Positions 1-8,862 of a stretch of DNA of 64,000 nucleotides are shown here, piece after piece. A program made the position numbers and the translations under genes. How positions within the stretch are numbered: position 1 is the first letter of the stretch; each line of letters opens with the position of its first letter. Source of the stretch: Saprospiraceae bacterium (GTDB lineage Bacteria; Bacteroidota; Bacteroidia; Chitinophagales; Saprospiraceae); the NCBI GenBank assembly GCA_016787525.1, contig JAEUUP010000136.1, positions 62,001 through 126,000 of the forward strand, given 5' to 3'. Below the pieces are notes generated by a model that saw only the letters and a list, made by a program, of their open reading frames with translations, was not told the DNA's origin and searched no databases.

Positions 1-501
1 TGGATAGGCTCTTTGGGCAACACATTCAGCTACAAAGGTTTTGATTTGCGCATATTCTTCAACGGTGTATTTGGTAATAAACTCAACTGGTACGGTGTGG
101 GTCGTTTCTCATCTGCCAACGGTCGTTTTGAGGACAATCAAACAGTTGACCAATTGAACTCTTGGACAAAAGACAATACCAATACCAATATTCCAGAAGC
201 ACGTTTGTTCTACAACAATGGCGCACAACCATCAAGCCGTTTTATCGTAGATGGTCAGTTCATTCGTTTGCGCGAATTGACTTTGTCTTACAATTTGCCA
301 AAAAGTCTGATTCAAAAAGCCAACATGAGCAATTGCCGTGTATTTGTAACAGGTTTAAATCTGGCGACTTTCACCAAATATGTCGGTTGGGACCCAGAGG
401 TGAATGCCGATGACATCGTTACAAACATTGCCCAAGGTTATGACTTTTATACCGCGCCACAACCTAAAACACTATTGTTCGGTTTGAATGTTGCCTTCTA
501 A
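1..501 (+). CDS. susC: SusC/RagA-family TonB-linked outer-membrane protein, C-terminal part
   Basis: The frame is open from base 1, so the gene enters from the left edge and only the last 166 residues are visible. It ends on a typical outer-membrane terminal strand finishing in Phe (LLFGLNVAF). The block LRELTLSYNLPKSLI and the following FVTGLNLATFTKYVGWDPE are hallmarks of the C-terminal barrel of SusC/RagA proteins, which import oligosaccharides or peptides through the outer membrane using TonB energy. It is followed 76 bp later by a SusD-family lipoprotein, the normal partner that forms a lid over the SusC barrel. The substrate cannot be told from this fragment. A copy of the interspersed 10-mer lies 13 bp after the stop codon. 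Confidence 0.93.
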   Translation, partial: WIGSLGNTFSYKGFDLRIFFNGVFGNKLNWYGVGRFSSANGRFEDNQTVDQLNSWTKDNTNTNIPEARLFYNNGAQPSSRFIVDGQFIRLRELTLSYNLPKSLIQKANMSNCRVFVTGLNLATFTKYVGWDPEVNADDIVTNIAQGYDFYTAPQPKTLLFGLNVAF

Positions 502-577
502 TGAGCGCAACATACCCCTCAGTATATTCATGGCTTAAAGCCGTTTTTTATTTTTTAATAAAGAAATTTAAACTAAA

Positions 578-1933
578 ATGATAAAAAATATCAAATATTG
601 GTTCTTCGGTTGCGGTATCGCTTTGACAGCTATGTCTTGCGATGGCAAACTCGATGTTGACCCAACACAGAGTATCAGCGAAACAAATGCCTTAGCCACT
701 GAAAAAGACGTTCAAGTCACTTTGATTGGTGCATACGATGGCATGTCTGATGGCGATGTGTATGGCGGTGGCTTCCAATTCACTACCGAACTCTTGGGTG
801 ACGACCGTGAAGTGTTATTCGGTGGTACATTCACCAATATGGACGAAATCTGGCGCAAAACCATCACCACAGGCAATTCACAAACCCAAGCGACATGGCT
901 TGACTCTTACAATGCCATCAATCGCGCCAACAACGTTTTGAGCGCATTAGATAAAGTCAGTGCTGCCAACAAAAATACAATAGAGGGTCAAGCCCGATTC
1001 ATCAGAGGAGCTATTTACTTCCAATTGGTCAAACTCTGGGGCAAAGCTTGGGGCGATGGCGACAATTCTGCCAATCCGGGTGTGCCACTCGTATTGACAC
1101 CTACTCGCGGTATTTCTGACAAAGACAATGTGGCAAGAGCATCCGTCGCACAAGTATATGCACAAGTCATTGATGATTTGACAAAAGCTAAAACCCTCTT
1201 GACAGACGAAGACTCAGGCTTTGCGACAAGTGCAGCAGCGACTGCCTTATTGTCACGAGTGTATCTGATGCAGCAAGATTACACAAAGGCACGTGACGCA
1301 GCCAACGAAGTCATCACTAAAAGTGGCAAATCATTGGTTTCGTCTTTTGCCAGTGTCTTTTTGGATGATGAAAACGACGACGAGGTCATCTGGCGCGTCA
1401 TCGTTTCTGACCAAGACGGCACAAATAGCTTAAAAACATTCTATGCTTCGACAGGTAATCAAGGTCGCGGCGATGTACGTGTTCAAAACAAACATTTACA
1501 ATTGTACGCACCCGATACATTGACAGATGCACGAGCCAAGTTCTTCACAGCCCAAGGCAGCAACCGTTTGACATCTAAGTTTAACCAACGCTTTACAGAT
1601 GTCATCGTCATCCGATTGGCTGAAATGTATTTGACGCGCGCCGAATGCAATTTCCGTTTGGCTACAACTGTGGGTGCAACACCTCTTGCCGACATCAACA
1701 CGATTCGGAGCCGTGCAGGTGCTTCTAATTTGACAGCTGCTAACCTCAATTTAGCAGCCATCTTAAAAGAACGCAAACTTGAACTAGCCTTTGAAGGTTT
1801 GCAACTCGACGATGTGAAGCGTACACGCAGCTCAGTTGGCACTCTATCTTGGAATGCGAACACTTTGGTTGTCCCTATTCCGCAACGCGAAATAGATACG
1901 AACAAGAGCTTAACGCAAAATCCAGGTTATTGA
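578..1933 (+). CDS. susD: SusD/RagB-family surface nutrient-binding lipoprotein
   Basis: 451 residues. The N-terminus is a lipoprotein signal peptide with lipobox TAMSC and lipidated Cys21. TPR-like helical blocks follow (ARFIRGAIYFQLVKLWG; AATALLSRVYLMQQDYTKA) and the C-terminal signature RLAEMYLTRAECNFR ... RKLELAFEGLQLDDVKR ... LVVPIPQREIDTN is typical of SusD. These proteins sit on the outer face of the outer membrane and cap the SusC channel. It is almost certainly co-transcribed with the upstream susC fragment, and a strong terminator follows at 1969-2004. The protein is somewhat shorter than many SusD homologues, which suggests a compact binding protein; the ligand is unknown. Confidence 0.95.
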   Translation: MIKNIKYWFFGCGIALTAMSCDGKLDVDPTQSISETNALATEKDVQVTLIGAYDGMSDGDVYGGGFQFTTELLGDDREVLFGGTFTNMDEIWRKTITTGNSQTQATWLDSYNAINRANNVLSALDKVSAANKNTIEGQARFIRGAIYFQLVKLWGKAWGDGDNSANPGVPLVLTPTRGISDKDNVARASVAQVYAQVIDDLTKAKTLLTDEDSGFATSAAATALLSRVYLMQQDYTKARDAANEVITKSGKSLVSSFASVFLDDENDDEVIWRVIVSDQDGTNSLKTFYASTGNQGRGDVRVQNKHLQLYAPDTLTDARAKFFTAQGSNRLTSKFNQRFTDVIVIRLAEMYLTRAECNFRLATTVGATPLADINTIRSRAGASNLTAANLNLAAILKERKLELAFEGLQLDDVKRTRSSVGTLSWNANTLVVPIPQREIDTNKSLTQNPGY

Positions 1934-1968
1934 TCATTTCCTACCCCCTCAGTATCAGCATAAAAAAT

Positions 1969-2004
1969 GAGGCAGTCTCGTCATTTGAGACTGTCTCTTT
2001 TTTT
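1969..2004 (+). terminator. Rho-independent terminator after susCD
   Basis: Arms GAGGCAGTCTC and GAGACTGTCTC (one mismatch) enclose a short loop and are followed by an uninterrupted T-run. It lies 35 bp after the susD stop. A copy of the interspersed 10-mer (1945-1954) sits between the stop codon and this hairpin. Confidence 0.85.
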
Positions 2005-2048
2005 ATTGCCCTAACGCTATTAGCGTCAAACGAATGAAAGCATTATTT

Positions 2049-2078
2049 TTTAGAAACTGTTTTAAATCAGTTTCTAAA
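2049..2078. repeat. Small perfect inverted repeat
   Basis: TTTAGAAACTG and its complement CAGTTTCTAAA are separated by 8 bases. There is no T-run in either direction. Apart from this I see no gene or site between 2005 and 2346. Confidence 0.5.
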
Positions 2079-2346
2079 GGTAGTGAAAACTCCGCAAAGA
2101 GCTCAACCGACCTCGTCAGAGGTTGCACATTTTGAGGAGAGTTTTATGGCATAAAAAGACGCAATGATGATTCCAAATGACTGTATCAAAAGTCCTGATG
2201 AGACTTAATGCCTGTAATTGCCCATCTTGCTACCGTAAACGCATCTCTAATGGGATTTTTTGCATTTTTAGGTTTAAAATGCCCTGTTTTAAATAATTTT
2301 ATACAATTCTAAAACGTCGTCGAGGTTTGAAATTCCTATTTCCTAT

Positions 2347-2598
2347 CGGAAATGCCGCATTTCCAATGCGAAACGCCGTATTTCCGATGCGAAATGCCGT
2401 ATTTCCGATGCGAAATGCCGCATTTCCGATGCGAAACGCCGTATTTCCGATGCGAAACGCCGCATTTCCGATGCGAAATGCCGCATTTCCGATGCGAAAT
2501 GCCGCATTTCCGATGCGAAATGCCGCGTTTCCGATGCGAAATGCCGCGTTTCTGATGCGAAATGCCGCATTTCTGATGCGAAATGCCGCATTTCCGAT
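2347..2598. repeat. 21-bp minisatellite, 12 tandem copies
   Basis: Twelve head-to-tail 21-bp units differ at a few positions (T/C, C/T, A/G). Each unit contains an odd palindrome, GAAATGC-C-GCATTTC, so the array could fold into a row of small hairpins. Because 21 is divisible by 3 and the unit lacks stops, several frames on both strands stay open and read as heptapeptide repeats such as MRNAAFP. I treat these as by-products and not genes: there is no signal peptide, no plausible start context, and the same property holds on both strands. The array lies between the susD terminator and the cruciform element at 2684-2874. Confidence 0.9.
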
Positions 2599-2683
2599 GC
2601 CTTCGAGATTGATGTTTTATTTGGAAAGCATTTCTGGCGTACAAGTTTCAGGATGACCCCTAAGTAATACGATTTTAATAAAC

Positions 2684-2874
2684 TACACCATTACGGACTG
2701 TTTTTTTGCTCCGAAGGAGCCTCTTGGACAAGCAAAAAAGCGTGCTTTGAGAATATTTCTTTCGGATTGAAGCTAAAAATTGAGGCTTTTGCCTCAATTT
2801 TTAGCTTCAATCCATAAAAAAAATTTATTTTGTACGCCTTTCGTGCGTAGCACGAAACAGTGTGTAATGGTGTA
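2684..2874. repeat. Cruciform element A (191 bp), TTAC..ACTGTTT ends
   Basis: The ends are inverted copies of TACACCATTAC-N2-ACTG. Inside are a small hairpin GCTCCGAAGGAGC near the left end, a central perfect 23-bp stem (2764-2786 with 2791-2813, TTTT loop), and a small hairpin GTGCGTAGCAC near the right end. It is nearly identical to element B at 6188-6374, including the central stem. No open reading frame is carried. It looks like a MITE-like or REP/BIME-like structured repeat; related ends are seen at 19153, 37033, 41995 and 46325. Confidence 0.85.
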
Positions 2875-2915
2875 ATATATTTCTGTCGCGTTACTAACTA
2901 TATTCTGACAATTTT

Positions 2916-2959
2916 AAAAAAAAGGTCTTGACTACTGAGGGGTAGTCAAGACCTTTTTT
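2916..2959 (-). terminator. Bidirectional terminator with the 10-mer in its loop
   Basis: An 18-bp perfect stem (2918-2935 with 2942-2959) has A-runs on the left and T-runs on the right, so it can stop transcription from both sides; on the minus strand it ends the gene at 2981-4453. The loop and top of the stem are made by a copy of TACTGAGGGG followed by TA, so the interspersed motif is built into the terminator. Confidence 0.85.
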
Positions 2960-2980
2960 AGAAGATATTTGATGATTTAT

Positions 2981-4453
2981 CTATTTCCCTTTTGTGTCTT
3001 TATTAATTTTCTCAGCATCCTCTTTCATCAAAAACTCAATGATTTCTTCCAACTGTTTGGTCTCGATGTTTTTAGAACGAATGATTTTATTTTCGTCCAA
3101 AACATAGACTTGAGGTGTTGTTTCGACGTTGTAAAGTGTCTTATAGCGTGAAATCATGTATGGGTCTATAGTGTTGATAAATTCATCAAAACCTTTTTCT
3201 TTGGTATATTTCCAACATTCGGGCATTTTGTCAGTGCCAATATACGTACAAACGGCAACGACTTTCACATCCCAATTTTTAGCTTTGACATTTTTAAAAA
3301 ACTCTACCAAAAACGGCGATTGCTTCTGACAATGTCCACAATCGGGTGCAAAAAAGAACAGAACTGTATATTTTGCCTTCACTTCATAGAGGCTAATCAA
3401 CGAATTATCTTCTTTGAATAGCTTAATCTCAGGTGCTTTTTTGCCAATCAATATAGGGTCAAGTTTATTGGCATTTTGCAAGATTTTCTCTTTATTATCC
3501 TTTTCAATGAAACCATCAGTTTGTCCTGTTTCGATGTATTTTTTAGCCAAATGCACATAAATGGCATCAAAGCCCACCAGATTAGATTTGGCGTAGCGGT
3601 TCAAAAACTGTATAAAATAGTATTGAAATGTCTCTTTAGCGGGTTTCATCATTTCCAAGATGCGTTCGCACGATTCATAAACGGAGTCAGGATGCTGCGG
3701 TGTGAGTTTATCTATGTAGTAATCAATCCGTTGTTGCAAAACGGGTGTACGCAATAGGGCAGGGTTGCCGAGTTCAAAATGGTCGAAACAATGTTGTTTG
3801 TAGTAGATGTATTGTGCCATCTGCTTTTTGTCTGCATCTTTTATTTCGTCGAACTTAGGCATTTCGATTTCGATGGCTGATTTTATTAATATAGCAGCTA
3901 CAGTAGTTGGATTTTTTTTAACCAAGTCCCACTGATAGGCTTTTACTTCTTTGTCCAACTCATCAAATTTTTTGACGGCTGCCACTGAGTCGCGGGCTTT
4001 CAAAGCACCTGCTGCTTCGGCATCTTTGCGTTTGGAGGACAAAAATTTCATGTAGTTGTAGAACAAATCATTATCCTTTGAACCTTTGAAAGTGGCATCG
4101 TTATAGGGTAGATTGACAGTCGTTGTCATGGCGAATATCTGCTCTTTGTCATTCACCATGATTTGGAAATAATTATCTTTACTCGCCACAACGAGGATAT
4201 AAACCCCCGCAGCGAGTTTTTTATCTTTTTTGAAGGTAAAAAAGCCCGTTTTTTTATCCAGCGTAGCGGTATCGTTCAAGTAAGTTTGTCCGCCCATCTG
4301 ATAACCCAAGTAGAGTGTGTCGCTGGTGTAATCTGTCAGTTTAACTTTTATTTCATAACCTTCGTCAGCACTGTTTGTGCGTGCGAGAATGGTGTTGTGG
4401 AGTGTGAAAATCGCGAGTCCTGTTAGGAAAAGTTTAATCAAGTCGTTTTTCAT
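2981..4453 (-). CDS. Exported thioredoxin-fold protein, DUF5106/TlpA type
   Basis: 490 residues. A signal peptide occupies about residues 1-25. Residues about 30-130 look like the DUF4369-type beta domain found ahead of many Bacteroidota thiol-disulfide proteins, residues about 130-330 form a helical DUF5106-like region, and residues about 345-480 form a TlpA/AhpC-like thioredoxin domain with motif APDCGHCQKQ, that is C372-x-x-C375. Such proteins act in the periplasm as thiol-disulfide oxidoreductases; partners are not known. The gene stands alone, with the terminator at 2916-2959 downstream and a stem-rich repeat (4603-4733) upstream. The domain names are from memory of the family; the CxxC and export signal are seen directly. 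Confidence 0.85.
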   Translation of the reverse strand: MKNDLIKLFLTGLAIFTLHNTILARTNSADEGYEIKVKLTDYTSDTLYLGYQMGGQTYLNDTATLDKKTGFFTFKKDKKLAAGVYILVVASKDNYFQIMVNDKEQIFAMTTTVNLPYNDATFKGSKDNDLFYNYMKFLSSKRKDAEAAGALKARDSVAAVKKFDELDKEVKAYQWDLVKKNPTTVAAILIKSAIEIEMPKFDEIKDADKKQMAQYIYYKQHCFDHFELGNPALLRTPVLQQRIDYYIDKLTPQHPDSVYESCERILEMMKPAKETFQYYFIQFLNRYAKSNLVGFDAIYVHLAKKYIETGQTDGFIEKDNKEKILQNANKLDPILIGKKAPEIKLFKEDNSLISLYEVKAKYTVLFFFAPDCGHCQKQSPFLVEFFKNVKAKNWDVKVVAVCTYIGTDKMPECWKYTKEKGFDEFINTIDPYMISRYKTLYNVETTPQVYVLDENKIIRSKNIETKQLEEIIEFLMKEDAEKINKDTKGK

Positions 4454-4602
4454 TGACTAAAAGTTTATTGAATGTTTAATGATTTTGAAATGATATTTAG
4501 GATTTTCTATTATCAAAGCGCAAAAATACTGAGGGGGGCTCAATTCTCTGCAAATGTGCTAAGTTTTATGCAATAACGTATTTTTTTAAGTTTTCATTAA
4601 CC

Positions 4603-4733
4603 AATAGTTCGGTAATTCTTCAGTTAAAAAACGGTGGCTTCGCCGTCGAAAAAAATTAAAACTCCCTCCAAAAAGTCCACTCCACCGCTTTAGGCGGCGT
4701 TATGTACGCTTAAAAAACTATCGAAGTATGATT
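4603..4733. repeat. Inverted-repeat element with TTCGGTA ends, simple form
   Basis: The ends are imperfect inverted copies of AATANTTCGGTA (left 4603-4615, right about 4719-4733). Internally there are small hairpins, GACGGC-GAAG-type near the left and CCGCTTTAGGCGG near the right. Its reverse complement aligns over its whole length with the outer parts of the repeat at 19000-19421, which carries two extra insertions. This copy therefore shows what an uninserted element looks like. No coding capacity. The remainder of 4454-4838 holds the 10-mer at 4527 and the promoter at 4827. Confidence 0.75.
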
Positions 4734-4826
4734 AACGATGAATAATCTTTTTTGTTAGAAAAATAGTGTATTAGACATCTTGTTCTTTTAAAAGGGCGAA
4801 AGCTCTTTTTTACATATAGAAAGTTA

Positions 4827-4834
4827 TATATTTG
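4827..4834 (+). promoter_or_regulatory. Bacteroidota -7 box TATATTTG, almost abutting the start codon
   Basis: TATATTTG matches TAnnTTTG exactly. The ATG of the next gene is at 4839, four bases after the box, so transcription would start at or within a few bases of the start codon. The -33 region is only a T-rich approximation (TTTT at 4806-4809). Confidence 0.5.
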
Positions 4835-4838
4835 CAAC

Positions 4839-5201
4839 ATGACTAGAAAACTGACATCGTTTATTTTACTGTTTATTGGTGTATTGGCTCTTGGGTTGGG
4901 TAATTCCCACTTGGGCTTTCCCTGTTTTGATGAAAAATCGCTTAATATTTCTGTAGAAAAAGACACAGAACAAGATGATTTCGGTAATAATGACGATGAA
5001 AAAGAAAAAAAGTCAGAAGATAATTCAGAAAAAAATATTGAAGATGATGTATTTGACGAAGTTTATGCGTTACAGAGAGTTAATTTTGCTCAATTGATAC
5101 TACTACATGGTTTGACTTCGGAAAAGGTCATTTTACAAACAATTGAACAATACATTTATACATATTCAACCGATTTGGAAAGTCCACCTCCAGAGATTTA
5201 A
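4839..5201 (+). CDS. Small membrane-anchored or exported acidic protein, C-terminal PPPEI
   Basis: 120 residues. Residues 1-22 form a hydrophobic signal or anchor, followed by a very acidic stretch rich in Asp, Glu and Lys (about residues 45-75) and a C-terminal part ending in ESPPPEI. I do not recognise a named family. Similar architecture (N-terminal hydrophobic segment, charged middle, proline-rich last residues) is shared with the small genes at 8863-9165, 35607-36152 and 40547-41095, each next to a transport gene. Here the downstream neighbour on the same strand is a beta-carbonic anhydrase, 190 bp away. The start is supported by the -7 box just upstream. Confidence 0.7.
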   Translation: MTRKLTSFILLFIGVLALGLGNSHLGFPCFDEKSLNISVEKDTEQDDFGNNDDEKEKKSEDNSEKNIEDDVFDEVYALQRVNFAQLILLHGLTSEKVILQTIEQYIYTYSTDLESPPPEI

Positions 5202-5392
5202 TCGTCTTTTCTGAGTTTTGCGCACATTATTATTGTGTGCTGAACTTTACAAGCCCATCCTTACATTCTTTATTTATTCCATTTTAGAATCAATCAGCAC
5301 AAGGAACTGTCTTGAGAACAAATGTCATATCGGTAGTTCATTCATGACATTGTACTGAGGGGGGATTTGTGTAAAAAATCTTTAATCAAAAT

Positions 5393-6082
5393 ATGAAAGC
5401 ACATTCTTCAGAAATACGTAAGCAATTAACACCACAAATGGCGTTAGAGTTTTTGAAAGAAGGCAATGCACGGTTTTTACGCAATTTGCGTATCAATCGT
5501 AATTTTTTGGAATTAGTTAACGACACTGCTGAAGGTCAATCGCCTTTTGCTGCTATTTTAAGTTGTAGTGATTCGCGCACATCAGTAGAGTTGATATTTG
5601 ACCAAGGCTTAGGCGATATATTTAGTGTTCGTTTGGCTGGTAATATTGCTAGTATTAATGCGATTGCCAGTATAGAGTATGCTTGCAAAGTATTGGGTGT
5701 GAAACTTATCGTTTATTTAGGGCATACGAATTGTGGTGCTATCAAAGGTGCGTGCGATAAAGTCACTATGGGAAATTTAGGAGCTTTGCTCGACCATATT
5801 CACCCTGCGGTGGACTTAGAAACAGAAACTTTCGACAATCGTACTTCTCAAAATAAAAAGTTCGTTGAGAATGTTACTCATCTTAATATTCAATATCAGA
5901 TGCAAAAAACCTTAGACAATAGCGACATACTGAGGGGTATGATTGAAGAAGGTAAGGTGGGGTTCGTCGGTGCGATATATAATTTAGCAACAGGCAAGGT
6001 TACTTTTGATAAAGAGGATATTATTTTTGACATTAATCATGTGTTCAGCCATATTCCGCAAGATTTGTCTCTACCATCGTAA
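5393..6082 (+). CDS. can: Beta-class carbonic anhydrase
   Basis: 229 residues. It interconverts CO2 and bicarbonate in the cytoplasm. The zinc site is complete: C58 and D60-x-R62 in LSCSDSRTS, and H111-x-x-C114 in GHTNCGAIKGA. The length matches bacterial beta-CAs. It is a close paralogue of the gene at 6394-7068, sharing the N-terminal MKAH and most of the core, but faces it tail to tail with cruciform element B in between. A copy of the 10-mer lies inside the gene at 5928 and is read as ILRG. No signal peptide is present. Confidence 0.95.
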   Translation: MKAHSSEIRKQLTPQMALEFLKEGNARFLRNLRINRNFLELVNDTAEGQSPFAAILSCSDSRTSVELIFDQGLGDIFSVRLAGNIASINAIASIEYACKVLGVKLIVYLGHTNCGAIKGACDKVTMGNLGALLDHIHPAVDLETETFDNRTSQNKKFVENVTHLNIQYQMQKTLDNSDILRGMIEEGKVGFVGAIYNLATGKVTFDKEDIIFDINHVFSHIPQDLSLPS

Positions 6083-6187
6083 AAAACATTCGGAGCGTTG
6101 AAACATTTGTTTCGATGCTCCGAAGTTGTTATTGATATTGACATCAATTATGCTATCTTATATTTAAGTAATGCGCTAAGAATAAAC

Positions 6188-6374
6188 GACACCATTACAC
6201 ACTGTTTTTTCGCTCCGAAGGAGTCTCTTGGACAAGCAAAAGTGTGCTTTTAAAATATTTCTTTCGGATTGAAGCTAAAAATTGAGGCTTTTGCCTCAAT
6301 TTTTAGCTTCAATCCATAAAAAAAACTTTTTGCACGCCTTTCGTGCGTAGCACGAAACAGTGAGTGATGGTGTA
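6188..6374. repeat. Cruciform element B (187 bp), near-identical to element A
   Basis: Same design as element A: ends ACACCATTAC-N2-ACTG and its inverted counterpart, small flanking hairpins, and the same central perfect 23-bp stem (6266-6288 with 6293-6315, TTTT loop). Differences from A are small substitutions and indels outside the central stem. It occupies almost the whole gap between the two convergent carbonic anhydrase genes and may serve as their terminator, but a classic T-tract is lacking. Confidence 0.85.
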
Positions 6375-6393
6375 GTTTGTTTTTTTGTCTTTA

Positions 6394-7068
6394 CTAAATC
6401 ATTTTTTCTTCAACTTGTTTTAAGTCCGCAATTAATGTATCTTCATAAAACTCAACATGACCTGTATCCAAATGATGTTTTGCACCTATGATGGCAATTT
6501 CTCCTTTTTCAACCATTTGCTCTAAAATATAACTTCTACTCAAAATGGTTTTGACAGACCTTTTGACATTGATTTCAGCTACATTCTCGACGAAATCAAC
6601 ATTTTTAGAATTACGCTTTGTTATATCTTGCGTATCCTTTTCTTGATAGACAGCGGGTTGGATTTTTGACAAAAGCTCGGTCAAGTTGCCCAATTCAACA
6701 TGGTCACATGCTCCTTTTATAGCACCACAACTTGTATGACCCAATACAACGATGAGTTTTGAGCCTGCCAATTTGCAAGCAAACTCAAGGCTGCCAATAA
6801 TGTCTGTATTGACAACATTACCTGCGATACGGATAGAAAAAACATCGCCCAAGCCTTGGTCAAAAATCAATTCGACAGAAGTCCGACTATCAATGCAGCT
6901 CAAAATAACAGCAAATGGCCATTGACCTGCACGGGTTTCGTTGGCTTGTTGGAGGAGGTCGCGATTGGCTTTTAGGTTGTTGACAAAACGTGCGTTACCT
7001 TCTTTTAAAAACTCTAAGGCTTTCAAGGGTGTAATGCTCGACTGAGTTTCTAATGTATGTGCTTTCAT
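6394..7068 (-). CDS. can: Beta-class carbonic anhydrase (second copy)
   Basis: 224 residues with the full beta-CA zinc site: C58, D60-x-R62 (LSCIDSRTS) and H111-x-x-C114 (GHTSCGAIKGA). It lies 26 bp after the SulP transporter stop and is surely co-transcribed with it. SulP-plus-carbonic-anhydrase pairs are a known arrangement for bicarbonate uptake, the anhydrase converting imported bicarbonate or trapping CO2. It contains no exact copy of the 10-mer, unlike its paralogue at 5393. The duplication appears to predate considerable divergence in the C-terminal third. Confidence 0.95.
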   Translation of the reverse strand: MKAHTLETQSSITPLKALEFLKEGNARFVNNLKANRDLLQQANETRAGQWPFAVILSCIDSRTSVELIFDQGLGDVFSIRIAGNVVNTDIIGSLEFACKLAGSKLIVVLGHTSCGAIKGACDHVELGNLTELLSKIQPAVYQEKDTQDITKRNSKNVDFVENVAEINVKRSVKTILSRSYILEQMVEKGEIAIIGAKHHLDTGHVEFYEDTLIADLKQVEEKMI

Positions 7069-7094
7069 CTTTTTTCTATTTTTTAATTTTTTTT

Positions 7095-8666
7095 TTAATG
7101 TGAAGTGACATGGGTAGGCGCATCTAAATTGTATTCAGATTTGAAGCCAACCAGTTCTACTTTAATATTTTTATCTTTTGAACCAATGTTTAAAAAATCT
7201 TTAAACAGTTGAATGACATCGTGGTCAATGTAAAAAGTGTCAGAAGCATCAATCAAGAGTTTGCTGTTTTCAGGTAAATGACCCAAAGTTTGTTTGATAG
7301 CAGCTTTGTTGAGAAACGATACCTCTTGAGCCAATTTCATGGTGATGGTTTCGCCTTCATGATAGTCTTCTTTTTTGAAAAAATAAGCTAATTTGAGGTT
7401 GGCTCTCAAAATAAAGAAAATACTGACCACCAAACCGATGCCTACACCTTTCAATAGGTCGGTGAAAACAATAGCCAGAACAGTGACAATAAAAGGTATA
7501 AATTGATACTTACCACCCTGCCACATGTGTTTGAATACTGAGGGGCTCGCCAATTTGTAACCAATCATCAATAATATAGCAGCCAAACACGCCAACGGAA
7601 TCTTATTGAGTATGGTCGGAATCGTCAAAACGGCAATCAACAAGAAGAGACCATGGGCCATAGTTGCTACTTTCGTACGCCCACCTGAATTGACATTGGC
7701 AGAAGTGCGAACAATAACTGATGTCATCGGAAGACCTCCTAATAGACCACTCAGTATATTGCCTGCTCCTTGAGCAAAAAGCTCGGCATTGGTGTTCGTA
7801 TATCTTTTCAGAGGGTCCATCTTATCGGAGGCTTCAATGCATAGGAGTGTTTCAATACTGGCTACTACGGCTATTGTGGCAGCTACAATCCAGACTTTCG
7901 AGTCGGTGATAGATGAAAAGTTAGGCAATTTGAATTGACCAATAAAATCATCAAATGATTTTGGCACAGGCAAATTGACCAAATGTTCTTGTTGAATGAC
8001 AAAATCGGGGCTGATAATTTTGAAAACCTCATTCAAAACAACGCCTGCTATAACTGCTATGAGTGCACCAGGCACGACTTTGAGTTTTTTTAGAAAATCA
8101 ACTTTATTGAAAGCAATCAAAATGGCTAACGACACCAAACAAATGATGATAGCACCTGTCTGAACATGATTTAAACCATCTAAAACTGAAGAAAAGGTAT
8201 TATGTCCTTCCACCTTTTCAATAAAAGCTTCGTCGCCTTCGACATCTGCATCATAGCCGACTGCATGGGGTATTTGTTTCAAGATAATAATGATACCGAT
8301 AGCTGTCAACATACCTTCTATGACATTAGAAGGGAAATAGTTAGAAATCGTACCCGCTTTAGCAAAACCCAATAGTATCTGTAATGCTCCTGCTAAAACG
8401 ACAGCCATTAAAAATGTTTCATAAGAGCCTAAACTCGTGATCGCGGCTAAAACAATAGCCGTCAGACCTGCAGCAGGGCCAGAAACACTCAACTGAGAAT
8501 GACTTAAAAAACCTACAACGATGCCGCCAATAATGCCCGCAATAATACCCGAAAATAAAGGTGCACCACTTGCCAGCGCAATACCCAAACACAGCGGTAG
8601 AGCGACTAAAAAGACGACTAAACCCGACAGTATGTCTGTTTTGAAATAATTTGAATTGATTTTCAT
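7095..8666 (-). CDS. SulP-family anion permease, probable bicarbonate transporter
   Basis: 523 residues. The N-terminal sequence DILSGLVVFLVALPLCLGIALASG and the motif HSQLSVSGPAAGLTAIV are SulP hallmarks; about 11-12 membrane segments fill residues 10-420, and a short STAS-like cytoplasmic domain occupies about residues 430-515. SulP proteins carry sulfate, bicarbonate or dicarboxylates. The adjoining carbonic anhydrase gene on the same transcript favours bicarbonate; that is inference from context. A copy of the 10-mer within the gene (7536) is read as SPSV. Transcription runs leftward, with the small gene at 8863-9165 upstream on the same strand. Confidence 0.92.
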   Translation of the reverse strand: MKINSNYFKTDILSGLVVFLVALPLCLGIALASGAPLFSGIIAGIIGGIVVGFLSHSQLSVSGPAAGLTAIVLAAITSLGSYETFLMAVVLAGALQILLGFAKAGTISNYFPSNVIEGMLTAIGIIIILKQIPHAVGYDADVEGDEAFIEKVEGHNTFSSVLDGLNHVQTGAIIICLVSLAILIAFNKVDFLKKLKVVPGALIAVIAGVVLNEVFKIISPDFVIQQEHLVNLPVPKSFDDFIGQFKLPNFSSITDSKVWIVAATIAVVASIETLLCIEASDKMDPLKRYTNTNAELFAQGAGNILSGLLGGLPMTSVIVRTSANVNSGGRTKVATMAHGLFLLIAVLTIPTILNKIPLACLAAILLMIGYKLASPSVFKHMWQGGKYQFIPFIVTVLAIVFTDLLKGVGIGLVVSIFFILRANLKLAYFFKKEDYHEGETITMKLAQEVSFLNKAAIKQTLGHLPENSKLLIDASDTFYIDHDVIQLFKDFLNIGSKDKNIKVELVGFKSEYNLDAPTHVTSH

Positions 8667-8862
8667 AATGAACTATTAGTTTTTAATGATGTGTAATTAT
8701 CAGATCATCTGAACTTTTGAGACATGCCCAAAGCCAAAAAGTATAAACCACGGAGCAATGATAAAATTGTCCTTATCTCTCGAAGACAGAAGTACAATAC
8801 ACATACCCCTCAGTATTGTGAAGGATTTATGTCAGAAAATTGGGACTTTGGAAAGATTGAAA

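Noticed and set aside
2347-2598. CRISPR array
   Set aside because: The copies are contiguous with no unique spacers, and there are no cas genes in the window.
2327-2656. Open frames on both strands over the minisatellite encoding heptapeptide repeats (for example MRNAAFP)
   Set aside because: They follow automatically from a stop-free 21-bp unit, are open in several frames at once, and have no signal, start context or non-repeat domain.
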